Below are positions 16,896 to 25,764 of a stretch of 64,000 nucleotides of DNA, piece by piece. Within the stretch, counting starts at the first letter, position 1. Each line of letters starts with the position of its first letter. The translations under genes and the position numbers were made by a program. The notes under the pieces are model-generated. The model was not told the DNA's origin. It did not search any database and worked only from the letters and a program-made list of their open reading frames with translations. The DNA is taken from positions 124,001-188,000 of the forward strand of contig NZ_JAFFIX010000001.1 in assembly GCF_016916835.1 (NCBI RefSeq), given 5' to 3'. Source of the DNA: Actinacidiphila bryophytorum (GTDB lineage Bacteria; Actinomycetota; Actinomycetes; Streptomycetales; Streptomycetaceae).

Positions 16896-18710
16896 TCAGA
16901 AGCCGACGGCGACCTCCATCCACTGGGGGTTCTGCTGCGAGGCGTAGGCGGCCTGGCCGGCGACGTCGTCGTACGGGAAGCCGTAGGCGAGGTGGTTGAT
17001 GCCGTGGTCGTGCCAGTACTTGGCGTACCAGTTGGCCGGGTCGCCGCCGTAGAACTTGCTCGGGTCCTGCTGCTGGTCGGTGGGCAGGGTCGCGGTGTGC
17101 CGGTTGAGCGCCGCGCACTCGGCGGCGTCGGCGGCCAAGGAGCCGGCGCAGCCGAAGATGTTCGAGGTGGGCTCGTTCACGCCGACCGACTGGGCGTATG
17201 CCGTGTAGTAGTCGGCGTTGACGCCGCCCGCACGGAAGCTCGGGTCGCTGCCCGGGGCGATGATCCGGTAGGGCGCCTGGGTCTGCGCGAGCACCTTGAA
17301 CTGCTGCGGCACCGCGTTCTGGAAGGACTGGAAGACCTGGTCGCGGCTCATCGTGAACAGGTCCTGGCTGTCACCGAGCTGGATGTCCTCACCGCTGTGC
17401 GAGTGCAGCCGGATCGCCAGCGGCAGCGCCCAGGCGTCCACCCGGGTGGTGTTGCCGTTGAAGACGGTCGCGCCGATGGTGAACTCGATGAAGTCGTTGT
17501 ACTGGCTGTTGGGCGAGCCGACGTAGAAGTACATGCGGCCCGAGGAGTTGGCCGGCATGTCGAAGTACGGCTGCTCGGCGATGGAGTGCACCTGGCCGTT
17601 GAAGCTCCAGTAGACCTGGCTGTCCGGGTAGGCGCCGTTGGTCCTGTTGAGGATCTTCAGCTCCATCACGTTGTGCGCGGCCGGGATGTCGTCGGTGGTG
17701 CCCCAGAAGGAGTCGGGCGGGTTGGTGGTGCCGCCGGTCGTCCCGCCCGTGGTGGTGCCGCCGCCGGCGGTGTGCACCTGGAACTCCCACAGCGAGTCGC
17801 CGTAGGCGGTCGCGCGGGCGGTGGCGTAGACGCGGATGTAGCGGCCGGTGCCGTTCACGTCCAGGTTCTGTACGCCGCCGGTGCCGGTGGTGGTGGAGTA
17901 GACGGTGGTCCAGGTGCCGCCCGGGTTGTCGGTGACCTGGATCTGGAAGGCGGTCGCGTAGGCGGCCTCCCAGTTCAGGCCGACGCCGCAGACCTGCTGC
18001 GAGGAGCCGAGGTCGACCTGCAGCCACTGCGGGTCGCCGAAGGCGCTGGACCAGCGGGTGCCGGTGTTGCCGTCGACGGCGGCGGATGCGGGGGTGCCGG
18101 CGTTCTCGGTGGACGAGGCGGTGGCCGTCTTGCCCTGTGCGGTGTTCGCGGTGCCGCACGCGGCGGGGGAGGTCGAGCCGCCGGCGCCGTAGACCTGGAA
18201 CTCCCACAGCGAGTAGCCCCACTGGGTGGCCCGTACCGTCCCGTTGACCCGCACGTAGCGGCCGGAACCGTTTACGGCCAGGTTCTGCACGCCGCCGGTG
18301 CCGGTGGTCGTGGAGTAGACGGTGGACCAGGTGGTGCCGTTGTCCGAGGTCTGGATCGTGAAGGCCTTGGCGTAGGCCGTCTCCCAGTTGAGCGTCACCT
18401 GGCTGATGGCCTGGCTGCTGCCGAGGTCGACCTGGATCCACTGGGGGTCGGCGGCGGCGCTGGACCAGCGGGTGCCGGTGTTGCCGTCGACGGCCGCGGA
18501 TGCGGGGGTTCCGGCGTTCTCGGTGGAGGACGCGGTGGCCGGCTTGCCCTGCGAGAGCAGGGTGCCCGCGGCGCGCGCCGGGGACTGCGAGGTCACCACG
18601 AGGACGAGCCCCGCGAGCAGGGCGAGCAATGCGGTTAGGACCAGATACGGCTGGCGTCCGCGGTGGCGCCCTGGCCGTCGGCGCACCAGCAGGGAAGTGC
18701 TGCCTGACAT
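16896..18710 (-). CDS. Secreted GH64/thaumatin-like beta-1,3-glucanase with two CBM32 modules
   Basis: A 604-aa exported enzyme. The signal peptide with core YLVLTALLALLAGLVLVV ends near AAG at about residue 49. Two tandem F5/8-type-C (CBM32) modules follow (about 50-177 and 186-315), each starting with ASSTENAGTPASAAVDGNTG and ending in WEFQV. A Thr/Gly linker leads to the catalytic part (about 335-604). That part resembles GH64 laminaripentaose-producing or thaumatin-like beta-1,3-glucanases: DIPAAHNVMELKILNR, YFDMPANSSGRMYFYVGSP, and TTRVDAWALPLAIRLHSHSG. Family assignment is from memory of these motifs. GAGGAG precedes ATG 18710 by 6 nt. A LacI-type box lies 52 bp upstream. Confidence 0.75.
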   Translation of the reverse strand: MSGSTSLLVRRRPGRHRGRQPYLVLTALLALLAGLVLVVTSQSPARAAGTLLSQGKPATASSTENAGTPASAAVDGNTGTRWSSAAADPQWIQVDLGSSQAISQVTLNWETAYAKAFTIQTSDNGTTWSTVYSTTTGTGGVQNLAVNGSGRYVRVNGTVRATQWGYSLWEFQVYGAGGSTSPAACGTANTAQGKTATASSTENAGTPASAAVDGNTGTRWSSAFGDPQWLQVDLGSSQQVCGVGLNWEAAYATAFQIQVTDNPGGTWTTVYSTTTGTGGVQNLDVNGTGRYIRVYATARATAYGDSLWEFQVHTAGGGTTTGGTTGGTTNPPDSFWGTTDDIPAAHNVMELKILNRTNGAYPDSQVYWSFNGQVHSIAEQPYFDMPANSSGRMYFYVGSPNSQYNDFIEFTIGATVFNGNTTRVDAWALPLAIRLHSHSGEDIQLGDSQDLFTMSRDQVFQSFQNAVPQQFKVLAQTQAPYRIIAPGSDPSFRAGGVNADYYTAYAQSVGVNEPTSNIFGCAGSLAADAAECAALNRHTATLPTDQQQDPSKFYGGDPANWYAKYWHDHGINHLAYGFPYDDVAGQAAYASQQNPQWMEVAVGF

Positions 18711-18761
18711 GTGTTCTCCTCAACCGGGTGGGGGTCCGTGACGGAGGCCGCCAGAGCGCGG

Positions 18762-18775
18762 TGAGAGCGCTCTCT
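18762..18775. promoter_or_regulatory. LacI/CebR-like box upstream of the GH64-like gene
   Basis: TGAGAGCGCTCTCT contains the AGAGCGCTCT palindromic core and differs from the CebR consensus at three positions. It may be a weak CebR site or the site of a related LacI repressor that responds to beta-1,3-glucan sugars. Confidence 0.65.
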
Positions 18776-18926
18776 TGGCGAGGTGATGTTTACAAGGCGC
18801 GTACTTCCGCGTCAATAAGTTGTTCAATAATGGCCAGTTGAGACTTCGAGCGACTACGAGACTCGAACGGACCTGCACCCGCCCGCCGTGCGCTCAGCCC
18901 CTGCTCAGACGCCAGATCACGAAGGA

Positions 18927-18967
18927 GGGGCGGGCCCGTGCACGCCATCCATGCACGGGACCGCCCC
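18927..18967 (-). terminator. Hairpin after the GH5 cellulase gene
   Basis: A 16-bp stem (18927-18942 with 18952-18967, one mismatch) and a 9-nt loop lie 22 bp beyond the GH5 stop on the minus strand. No T-run follows. Confidence 0.7.
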
Positions 18968-18988
18968 CGTTCTCGGGGTGCCGCCGGG

Positions 18989-20533
18989 TCAGCCAAGCGA
19001 CGCCAGGTGGTTCTTCAGGCCGAGGCCGTAGTTCGTCGCGGTGCCGTCGTAGGAGGAGATCAGCGAAGGCCCGGAGGAGCAGTCCCAGGTGTTCCAGGTC
19101 CACCCCAGGTAGGACAGCTGGTGGCTGTCCAGCCAGCTCATGAAGCTGTCGGTGAAGGAGTGGGCGCAGGTGTTCTCGCCGATCTCACCGGCCACCAGCG
19201 GCACCTTCGCCGCGACCGGCGCCAGCTGGGAGTCCCAGCAGGAGCTGTTGGCGCATGAGTTGAAGTTGTATACGTGAACGGCCGCCGCCAGGTTGCCCGT
19301 CGGGTCGGTCGGCTCGTGCGCCGGCCACCCGGTCAGGTCGTTGGAGTAGGCCAGGCCGCCCATCAGGACGACGTTCTGCGCACCGGTTCCGCGCACCGCG
19401 TCCAGCATGTCCTGCATACCCGCCACCTGGTAGCCGATGCCCGGGCAGGTGCCGCCGTCCCGCCAGCAGGACCAGGCCTGGTCGCTGGTGGAGGTGGCGC
19501 GGTCCGGGTACGGCTCGTTGAACAGGTCGAAGACGATCGAGGTGTTCGACTTGAAGGTGTTCGCCACGCTGGTCCAGAACGGGATCGCGTACTGCGCGTC
19601 CGGCATCGGCTTCTGGCAGGTCGCGTTGACGTCCGTGCAGCCCGCGGAGTTGCCGGTGTAGGTGCCGTGCGACCAGTGCAGTTCGACGATCGGCGTGATG
19701 CCGTGCGCGACCAGCCGGTCGACCCAGCCGGTGATCGCCGCGATGTAGTTGGCCCCGCCGTCGGCGGAGGGAACGTAGCTCAGGCCTTCCCAGCAGTCCT
19801 CGTTGAGCGGGACGCGGACCGCGGTGACGCCCTTCCAGCTCTTGATCGCGTCGATGGCCGCGTCGTCGACCGGGCCGTCGAAGATCCCCTTGCCCTGCGC
19901 GCAGGCGAACTCCGTGCCCGAACGGTTCACACCGTGCAGGACCACCTGCTTGCCGGTGGAGTCGACCAGCTTGTTTCCGGCCACGTGCAGCTTGGGCGGC
20001 GCGGAGTCGCCGGTGGGCGGCGTGGTCGGCGGCGTCGTCGGCGGGACGGTCGGCGTCGGTGTGGTGGGCGGGGTCACCGGGGTGCTCGGCGGAGTCTCGG
20101 TCGGCTCGCCGACCTGCGCGCAGGCGGCGCCGTTGAGGGTGAAGCCGATCGGGATCGCGTTCTTGCCCGACCAGCTGCCGAGGAAGCCGGCGCTGACGGT
20201 GCCGCCGGTCGCGATGGCCCCGTTGTACGACATCGAGGTGGCGTGCACGGTCGTACCCGACTGCGCCCAGGTGGCGTTCCAGCCCTGGGTGACCTTCTGG
20301 CCGTTGGCGAAACTGAAGCTCAGGTCCCAACTGGTCGTCGGTGCACCGGTGTTGGTGATGACAACGTTGCCCTGAAAGCCCGCGTCCCACTGGTTGGTGA
20401 CGGTGTAGAGGACCGAGCAGGTCGGCGCGGCCCCGGCCGCGGCGCTGCTCAGCGCGGGGAGCAGCGCCGCGGCAGCGGCCGCCGTGGTGACGGCGGCGAT
20501 GGTGACCGCCACGGTGCGCGTGGGTCGTCGCAT
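18989..20533 (-). CDS. Secreted GH5 endoglucanase with N-terminal CBM2
   Basis: A 514-aa exported cellulase. It has a signal peptide (1-about 36), a CBM2 (about 38-138, CSVLYTVTNQWDAGFQGNV), a Pro/Thr linker (PTTPTPTVPPTTPPTTPPT) and a GH5 barrel (about 180-514). The acid/base Glu is in FDLFNEPYP and the nucleophile is probably the Glu in LVAGEIGE. Upstream motifs KQVVLHGVNRSGTEFAC and AVRVPLNEDCW fit GH5. It cuts internal beta-1,4 bonds of cellulose outside the cell. ATG 20533 follows GAGGAG by 7 nt. It is divergent from the GH48 gene, and two CebR-type boxes in the 294-bp gap suggest joint derepression by cello-oligosaccharides. Confidence 0.93.
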   Translation of the reverse strand: MRRPTRTVAVTIAAVTTAAAAAALLPALSSAAAGAAPTCSVLYTVTNQWDAGFQGNVVITNTGAPTTSWDLSFSFANGQKVTQGWNATWAQSGTTVHATSMSYNGAIATGGTVSAGFLGSWSGKNAIPIGFTLNGAACAQVGEPTETPPSTPVTPPTTPTPTVPPTTPPTTPPTGDSAPPKLHVAGNKLVDSTGKQVVLHGVNRSGTEFACAQGKGIFDGPVDDAAIDAIKSWKGVTAVRVPLNEDCWEGLSYVPSADGGANYIAAITGWVDRLVAHGITPIVELHWSHGTYTGNSAGCTDVNATCQKPMPDAQYAIPFWTSVANTFKSNTSIVFDLFNEPYPDRATSTSDQAWSCWRDGGTCPGIGYQVAGMQDMLDAVRGTGAQNVVLMGGLAYSNDLTGWPAHEPTDPTGNLAAAVHVYNFNSCANSSCWDSQLAPVAAKVPLVAGEIGENTCAHSFTDSFMSWLDSHQLSYLGWTWNTWDCSSGPSLISSYDGTATNYGLGLKNHLASLG

Positions 20534-20585
20534 GTGCGACTCCTCGTGTGGTGGGGGGATCGAGAAATCGAGTGAACGAGAAGAG

Positions 20586-20599
20586 TGGACGCGCTCCCA
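20586..20599. promoter_or_regulatory. CebR-type box upstream of the GH5 gene
   Basis: TGGACGCGCTCCCA, two mismatches to the palindrome, lies 53 bp upstream of the GH5 start on the minus strand. Confidence 0.65.
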
Positions 20600-20722
20600 C
20601 TGGTCCGCCGCAGACCTTAGCGCCAAGTCCGGTCCGACGGTAGAGGGGCTGTCGCGCCCGCGGGCGGGCTCCATCGACTTCTGCAGACGAGGCCCCGTCA
20701 GCAGGCGGTTCTGATTCACCTC

Positions 20723-20765
20723 TTGACAGTTCTTCGTCAACGCCTTGATGGTGGGAGCGCTCCCA
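20723..20765 (+). promoter_or_regulatory. GH48 promoter with overlapping perfect CebR operator
   Basis: A -35 box TTGACA at 20723-20728 and a weak -10-like TGATGG at 20746-20751 (17-bp spacer) are followed directly by TGGGAGCGCTCCCA at 20752-20765. The operator sits at the expected transcription start, so bound CebR would block initiation. The GH48 start is 63 bp downstream. Confidence 0.8.
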
Positions 20766-20827
20766 CTGGTTCACAGCTGAATCGCAGGACCCATCCCCCC
20801 ACAAGAACCGCGAGGAGGACCTCTCGC

Positions 20828-23758
20828 ATGCCCAGAGGAAGACCGTTCGCAAAGCGGACCAGGCGACTGCTGACGGCGCTGGCCGCCGCACTCGCGCTGC
20901 CGCTCGGCCTGACCGTGGCCACCGGCGGCGGCGTCGCGCACGCGGCCGGACTGCAGTGCAGCGTCGACTACTCGACCAATGACTGGGGTTCCGGTTTCAC
21001 CGCGAACGCCAAGATCACCAACCTCGGCACGGCCGCGATCGACGGCTGGACGCTGACGTACTCCTACACCGGCAACCAGACGCTGCAGAGCGGCTGGAAC
21101 GGCACCTGGTCGCAGTCGGGCAAGGCCGTCACTGTCAAGTCGTTGGACTGGAACAAGACAATCGCGCCCAACGCGAACGTCACGTCGAGTGCCAACTTCA
21201 ACTACAGCGGCACCAACACCGCACCGACCAGTTTCAGCGTGAACGGCACGGTCTGCGGGGGTGCCCACCAGCCTCCGCTGCCGGTGCTCACCAGCCCGTC
21301 GGCGGGTGCGACCTTCAGCGCGGGCGCCACCATCCCGCTGGCCGCGACCGCGGTCGCCGCGGACTCGGCGACCATCACCAAGGTGGAGTTCTACAGCGAC
21401 ACCACGCTGCTGGCCACCGACACCACCTCGCCGTACTCCTTCGACTGGAGCGCGGTCCCGGCGGGTGACTACTCGGTCTACGCCAAGGCGTACGACAGCC
21501 TCGGCGCGTCCGCAGAGTCCACCCCGGTGGGCGTGCACGTCGCGACCGGCCCGGCGATCGTCGCCTCGCCGACCACCGTGTCCGTGCAGCAGGGCAAGAC
21601 CGGCACCTTCGGTGTGAAGCTCTCCAGCGCTCCGTCGTCGAACGTGACGGTCGCCGTGGCGCGCACCGCGGGCAACACCTCGCTGAGCGTGCAGTCCGGT
21701 TCGAGCCTGACCTTCACCCCGTCGAACTGGTCGACCGCGCAGACCGTGACGGTCGCCGCGGCGTCCACCGGCTCGGGCTCCGCGACCTTCTCGGCCACCG
21801 CGACCGGCTACAGCACCGCGGCTGTCACGGTGAACGAGATCAGCGCGACCGGCGGCGACTACGCGGCCCGGTTCCTGTCGCTGTACGGGAAGATCACCGA
21901 CCCGTCCAGCGGCTACTTCTCGCCCGAGGGCATCCCGTACCACTCGGTCGAGACGCTGATCGTCGAGGCGCCGGACTACGGTCACGAGACCACGTCCGAG
22001 GCGTACTCGTACATGATCTGGCTGCAGGCCATGTACGGCCAGGTCAGCGGCGACTGGAGCAAGTTCAACGCGTCGTGGGCGACCATGGAGAAGTACATGA
22101 TCCCCACGCACGCCGACCAGCCGACGAACAGCTTCTACAACCCCAGTTCGCCGGCCACCTACGCCCCCGAGCACCCGCTGCCCTCCGACTACCCGTCGCA
22201 GCTCGACAGCAGTGTGAAGTCCGGCGTGGACCCGATCGCGGGCGAGCTGAAGTCGGCCTACGGCACGGACGACATCTACGGCATGCACTGGCTCGAAGAC
22301 GTGGACAACATCTACGGCTACGGTGACACGCCCGGTGGCGGCTGCGAGCTCGGCCCGACGGCCGACGGCCCCTCGTACATCAACACCTTCCAGCGCGGTG
22401 AGCAGGAGTCGGTGTGGGAGACCGTGCCGCAGCCGACCTGCGACGCGTTCAAGTACGGCGGCAAGAACGGCTACCTGGACCTGTTCACGGGTGACTCCGC
22501 CTACTCGCAGCAGTGGAAGTACACCGACGCCCCCGACGCCGACGCCCGCGCGATCCAGGCCGCCTACTGGGCCGACCAGTGGGCCACCGCACAGGGCAAG
22601 AAGTCGGACGTCGCGGCGACCGTCGCCAAGGCCGGCAAGATGGGCGACTACCTGCGGTACTCGTTCTTCGACAAGTACTTCAAGAAGATCGGCAACTGCA
22701 CCAGCCCGACCGCGTGCCCGGCCGGCACCGGCAAGGACAGCGAGCACTACCTGCTGTCCTGGTACTACGCCTGGGGCGGCTCGTCCGGCTCCGGCGGCGG
22801 CTGGGCCTGGCGTATCGGTGACGGCGCCTCGCACTTCGGCTACCAGAACCCGCTGGCGGCCTACGCGCTGACCACCGACACGGCCATGGCGCCCAAGTCG
22901 GCGACCGGCAAGCAGGACTGGACCACCAGCCTCGGCCGGCAGCTGGAGTTCTACCAGTGGCTGCAGTCCTCCGAGGGCGCCATCGCCGGTGGTGCCACCA
23001 ACAGCTGGGGCGGCGCCTACGGCCAGCCCCCGGCCGGCACGCCCACCTTCTACGGGATGGCGTACGACTGGGAGCCCGTCTACCACGACCCGCCGTCGAA
23101 CCAGTGGTTCGGCATGCAGGCCTGGTCGATGGAGCGCGTCGCGGAGTACTACCAGCAGACCGGTGACGCCAAGGCCAAGGCCATCCTCGACAAGTGGGTC
23201 GCCTGGGCGATCTCCGAGACCACCATCAACGCGGACGGCACCTTCAAGATCCCGTCCGACCTCCAGTGGACCGGTGCGCCGGCCACCTGGAACCCGACCA
23301 GCCCGGCCCAGAACACCGGGCTGCACGTGACGGTCTCGGCCTACGGCAACGACCTGGGTGTCGCGGCGGCCTACGCCAAGACGCTGTCCTACTACGCCGC
23401 CAAGTCCGGCAACACGGCGGCGAAGACCACCGCCAAGGCGCTGCTCGACGGCATGTGGGGCAACTACCAGGACCCGCTGGGCATCGCCACCCCGGAGACC
23501 AGGACCGACTTCAACCGGTTCGACGACCCGGTGTACGTGCCGTCCACATTCTCCGGCACGATGCCCAACGGCGACAAGATCAACTCCAGCTCGACCTTCA
23601 TCGAGCTGCGGTCCTTCTACAAGAACGACCCCAACTGGTCCAAGGTGCAGGCCTACCTCGACGGTGGGAACGCGCCGAGCTTCACCTACCACCGCTTCTG
23701 GGCGCAGGCCGACATCGCGATGGCGATGGGAGCCTACGGTCTGCTCTTCGGCGAGTGA
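20828..23758 (+). CDS. Secreted GH48 exoglucanase (cellobiohydrolase) with CBM2
   Basis: A 976-aa exported enzyme. It has a signal peptide (1-about 39), a CBM2 (about 40-140, CSVDYSTNDWGSGFTANAKI), an Ig-like domain (about 148-240, VEFYSDTTLLATDTTSPYSF) and a second beta domain (about 242-335). The GH48 catalytic module follows (about 340-976). The GH48 block GIPYHSVETLIVEAPDYGHE carries the conserved catalytic-region acidic residues, and LEDVDNIYGYGD and GMAYDWEPVYHDPPSN are also characteristic. GH48 enzymes are the main processive cellobiose-releasing cellulases of cellulolytic bacteria. ATG 20828 follows GAGGAGG by 9 nt; an upstream in-frame ATG at 20723 lies inside the promoter and is rejected. 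The CebR operator and TTGACA box upstream explain its likely control. Confidence 0.95.
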   Translation: MPRGRPFAKRTRRLLTALAAALALPLGLTVATGGGVAHAAGLQCSVDYSTNDWGSGFTANAKITNLGTAAIDGWTLTYSYTGNQTLQSGWNGTWSQSGKAVTVKSLDWNKTIAPNANVTSSANFNYSGTNTAPTSFSVNGTVCGGAHQPPLPVLTSPSAGATFSAGATIPLAATAVAADSATITKVEFYSDTTLLATDTTSPYSFDWSAVPAGDYSVYAKAYDSLGASAESTPVGVHVATGPAIVASPTTVSVQQGKTGTFGVKLSSAPSSNVTVAVARTAGNTSLSVQSGSSLTFTPSNWSTAQTVTVAAASTGSGSATFSATATGYSTAAVTVNEISATGGDYAARFLSLYGKITDPSSGYFSPEGIPYHSVETLIVEAPDYGHETTSEAYSYMIWLQAMYGQVSGDWSKFNASWATMEKYMIPTHADQPTNSFYNPSSPATYAPEHPLPSDYPSQLDSSVKSGVDPIAGELKSAYGTDDIYGMHWLEDVDNIYGYGDTPGGGCELGPTADGPSYINTFQRGEQESVWETVPQPTCDAFKYGGKNGYLDLFTGDSAYSQQWKYTDAPDADARAIQAAYWADQWATAQGKKSDVAATVAKAGKMGDYLRYSFFDKYFKKIGNCTSPTACPAGTGKDSEHYLLSWYYAWGGSSGSGGGWAWRIGDGASHFGYQNPLAAYALTTDTAMAPKSATGKQDWTTSLGRQLEFYQWLQSSEGAIAGGATNSWGGAYGQPPAGTPTFYGMAYDWEPVYHDPPSNQWFGMQAWSMERVAEYYQQTGDAKAKAILDKWVAWAISETTINADGTFKIPSDLQWTGAPATWNPTSPAQNTGLHVTVSAYGNDLGVAAAYAKTLSYYAAKSGNTAAKTTAKALLDGMWGNYQDPLGIATPETRTDFNRFDDPVYVPSTFSGTMPNGDKINSSSTFIELRSFYKNDPNWSKVQAYLDGGNAPSFTYHRFWAQADIAMAMGAYGLLFGE

Positions 23759-23854
23759 TGAGGTGATCCGCACCACCGGCGGGAGCCGGGGCGGGGGATG
23801 ACCCGGGTTTCCTGACAGTCACCCGGCCCGCCCCGTGCCCCCGCCGGACCCGGG

Positions 23855-23900
23855 CCGCGGCCCCGCACCCTCCAGGCACTCGGAGGGCGCGGGGCCGCGG
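23855..23900 (+). terminator. Strong terminator after the GH48 gene
   Basis: A 19-bp stem with one mismatch (23855-23873 with 23882-23900) and an 8-nt loop lies between the convergent GH48 and hemC stops. It can serve both strands. Confidence 0.8.
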
Positions 23901-23954
23901 TATGCGTGCTGCGGGCCTGCCTTTACGCAGGCCGTCCGCCTCTTCGCGCTGGCC

Positions 23955-24926
23955 TCAGTGGGGGATGGCCTCGATGATCTCCGCCGCGCCCTGCCGCAGC
24001 AGTTCCGCGCAGGCGCGTGCGCCCAGCGCCGCCGGGTCCTCGCCGGGCTCCCCGCGAAGGCGGGCCTCCACGAAGGCCGAGCCGTCGGGCGTGAAGACCA
24101 TGCCGCGAAGAGACAGCAGCCCGTCCTGCCCGGTCGCGCAGTAGCCCGCGACAGGGCTGTTGCAGTGGCCGCGCAGGCCCTCCAGCATCGCCCGCTCGGC
24201 CGTCACCTCGGCCATCGTCCGCTCGTGGTTGAGCCGCCCCAGCAGCTCCGCCACCGGCCCGTCGTCCTCGCGGCACTCCAGGGCCAGCACCCCGGCGCCG
24301 ACGGCCGGCAGCAGCTCGTCCACCGAGAAGACCTGGCGGCCCCGGTGCGAGAGCCCGAGCCGTTCGAGCCCCGAGGCGGCCAGGACCGCCGCGTCCGCCG
24401 CGGTGTCGCTCTCCCGGGTGCCGTCGAGCTTGTCGATCCGGGTGCCGACCGCGCCGCGGACCCGTACCACCGCCAGGTCCGGCCGCACCCGCTGCAGCTG
24501 CGCCCTGCGCCGTACGGCCGAGGTGGCCACGGCTGCGCCCACCGGGAGGTCGTCGAGGGTCTGCAGGTCCGAGCCCTGCGGGAAGACCAGGACGTCCCGC
24601 ACGTCGTCCCTGGCCAGGACCGCGGCGAAGACCAGCCCCTGCGGCAGGGGAATGTCCCCCGGCACGTCCTTCATGCAGTGCACCGCCATGTCCACGGAGC
24701 CGCCCTGGACCATGGCGTCGATCTGCTTGACGAACAGTCCCTTGCCGCCGACCTGCGCGAGGTCCCCGTGCCACCGGTCGGCCTGCGTGGTGACCGGCAC
24801 CAACTCCACCCGTATCCCCGGCTGCTCCTTGCGCAGCAGCCCGGCCACCATGGTGGCCTGCGCCATCGCCATCGGGGAGCTGCGGGTGCCGATCCGCAGG
24901 GTCCGGTCGGCCGGGAAGTCGCTCAT
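23955..24926 (-). CDS. hemC: Porphobilinogen deaminase (hydroxymethylbilane synthase)
   Basis: A 323-aa cytoplasmic enzyme that joins four porphobilinogens to make hydroxymethylbilane for heme, siroheme and corrin synthesis. The catalytic Asp region reads AVHCMKDVPGD (usual HSMKDVP, so Ser is replaced by Cys). The substrate-binding Arg pair is in TSAVRRRAQL, and the cofactor Cys is in GHCNSPVAGYC. The usual RGNVxTR segment is RGAVGTR here, keeping both Arg but changing Asn. No other hem genes are nearby: it stands alone between the cellulase genes and tRNA-His, so it may be a second copy beside the one expected in the main hem cluster. Length is normal. Activity is likely but substrate-loop changes leave some doubt. 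Confidence 0.88.
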   Translation of the reverse strand: MSDFPADRTLRIGTRSSPMAMAQATMVAGLLRKEQPGIRVELVPVTTQADRWHGDLAQVGGKGLFVKQIDAMVQGGSVDMAVHCMKDVPGDIPLPQGLVFAAVLARDDVRDVLVFPQGSDLQTLDDLPVGAAVATSAVRRRAQLQRVRPDLAVVRVRGAVGTRIDKLDGTRESDTAADAAVLAASGLERLGLSHRGRQVFSVDELLPAVGAGVLALECREDDGPVAELLGRLNHERTMAEVTAERAMLEGLRGHCNSPVAGYCATGQDGLLSLRGMVFTPDGSAFVEARLRGEPGEDPAALGARACAELLRQGAAEIIEAIPH

Positions 24927-24951
24927 CTGCCAGCAGTCCTCTCGTCACAGC

Positions 24952-24989
24952 GAAAAGGCCCCGCCCCTGGTTTCCCGGGGGCGGGGCCT
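24952..24989 (-). terminator. Rho-independent terminator after tRNA-His
   Basis: On the minus strand, the perfect 12-bp stem AGGCCCCGCCCC/GGGGCGGGGCCT with a 10-nt loop is followed by TTTT (AAAA at 24952-24955 on the plus strand). It begins 11 nt beyond the tRNA 3' end. Confidence 0.88.
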
Positions 24990-24999
24990 CTTCCACGAG

Positions 25000-25073
25000 G
25001 GTGAGTGACGGGACTCGAACCCGCGGCATCCTGGACCACAACCAGGTGCTCTACCAGCTGAGCTACACCCACC
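25000..25073 (-). tRNA. tRNA-His (anticodon GTG)
   Basis: On the minus strand a 7-bp acceptor stem GTGGGTG/CACTCAC is preceded by the extra G at -1 that marks tRNA-His. The D-arm starts AGCTCAGCTGGTAGAG, the anticodon stem CCTGG/CCAGG holds loop TTGTGGT with anticodon GTG, and the T-arm contains GGGTTCGAGTCCC. CCA is not encoded. It lies between orn and hemC on the same strand. Confidence 0.96.
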
Positions 25074-25162
25074 ATGAGCGGCGCTTTCCCGGCTGATCAT
25101 GCTGCTGGGGTGGCGCCGCCTCGAAAAGTGTACAGGGTGGCGGGGGGTGGTCGCGCCCTCGA

Positions 25163-25759
25163 TTACCGCACGACGTGGCGGGCCGCGATCGTGCGGGCCG
25201 TGTCCGTGTCGGGGCCGGGCTGCGGCACGAAGACCGCCTCCCGGTAGTAGCGCAGCTCGGCGATCGACTCGCGGATGTCGGCCAGCGCCCGGTGGTTGCC
25301 GTTCTTCTCCGGGCTGTTGAAGTAGGCCCGCGGATACCAGCGGCGGGCCAGCTCCTTGACCGAGGAGACGTCCACGATCCGGTAGTGCAGGTGCTGCTCC
25401 AGGGTCGGCATGTCGCGGGCCAGGAAGCCGCGGTCGGTGGACACCGAGTTGCCGCACAGCGGCGCCTTGCGCGGCTCGGCGACCTGGCCGCGTACGTAGT
25501 CGAGCACGATCTGCTCGGCCTCGGCGAGCGCCACCCCGCCGGCCAGCTCCTCCAGCAGGCCGGACGCGGTGTGCATCGCGCGGACCACGTCCGGCATGGT
25601 GTCGAGCGCCTCGGCGGGCGGGCGGATCACGATGTCCACCCCGTCGCCGAGCACGTTCAGCTCGGAGTCGGTGACCAGGGCCGCCACCTCGATCAGCGCG
25701 TCGTGCGCCAGCGACAGGCCCGTCATCTCACAGTCGATCCACACCATCCGGTCGTTCAT
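25163..25759 (-). CDS. orn: Oligoribonuclease
   Basis: A 198-aa DEDDh-type 3'-5' exoribonuclease that degrades 2-5-nt RNAs to mononucleotides and, in bacteria, clears pGpG from c-di-GMP turnover. The first metal-binding motif is WIDCEMTGL, the second Asp lies in [10 protein letters not shown], and the final motif is NHRALADI with the catalytic His. The typical C-terminal YYRE segment is present. It starts at ATG 25759, 5 bp after the adpA stop, in the adpA-orn order known in Streptomyces; the two are probably co-transcribed. Length is normal for the family. Confidence 0.96.
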   Translation of the reverse strand: MNDRMVWIDCEMTGLSLAHDALIEVAALVTDSELNVLGDGVDIVIRPPAEALDTMPDVVRAMHTASGLLEELAGGVALAEAEQIVLDYVRGQVAEPRKAPLCGNSVSTDRGFLARDMPTLEQHLHYRIVDVSSVKELARRWYPRAYFNSPEKNGNHRALADIRESIAELRYYREAVFVPQPGPDTDTARTIAARHVVR

Positions 25760-25764
25760 GTGTC

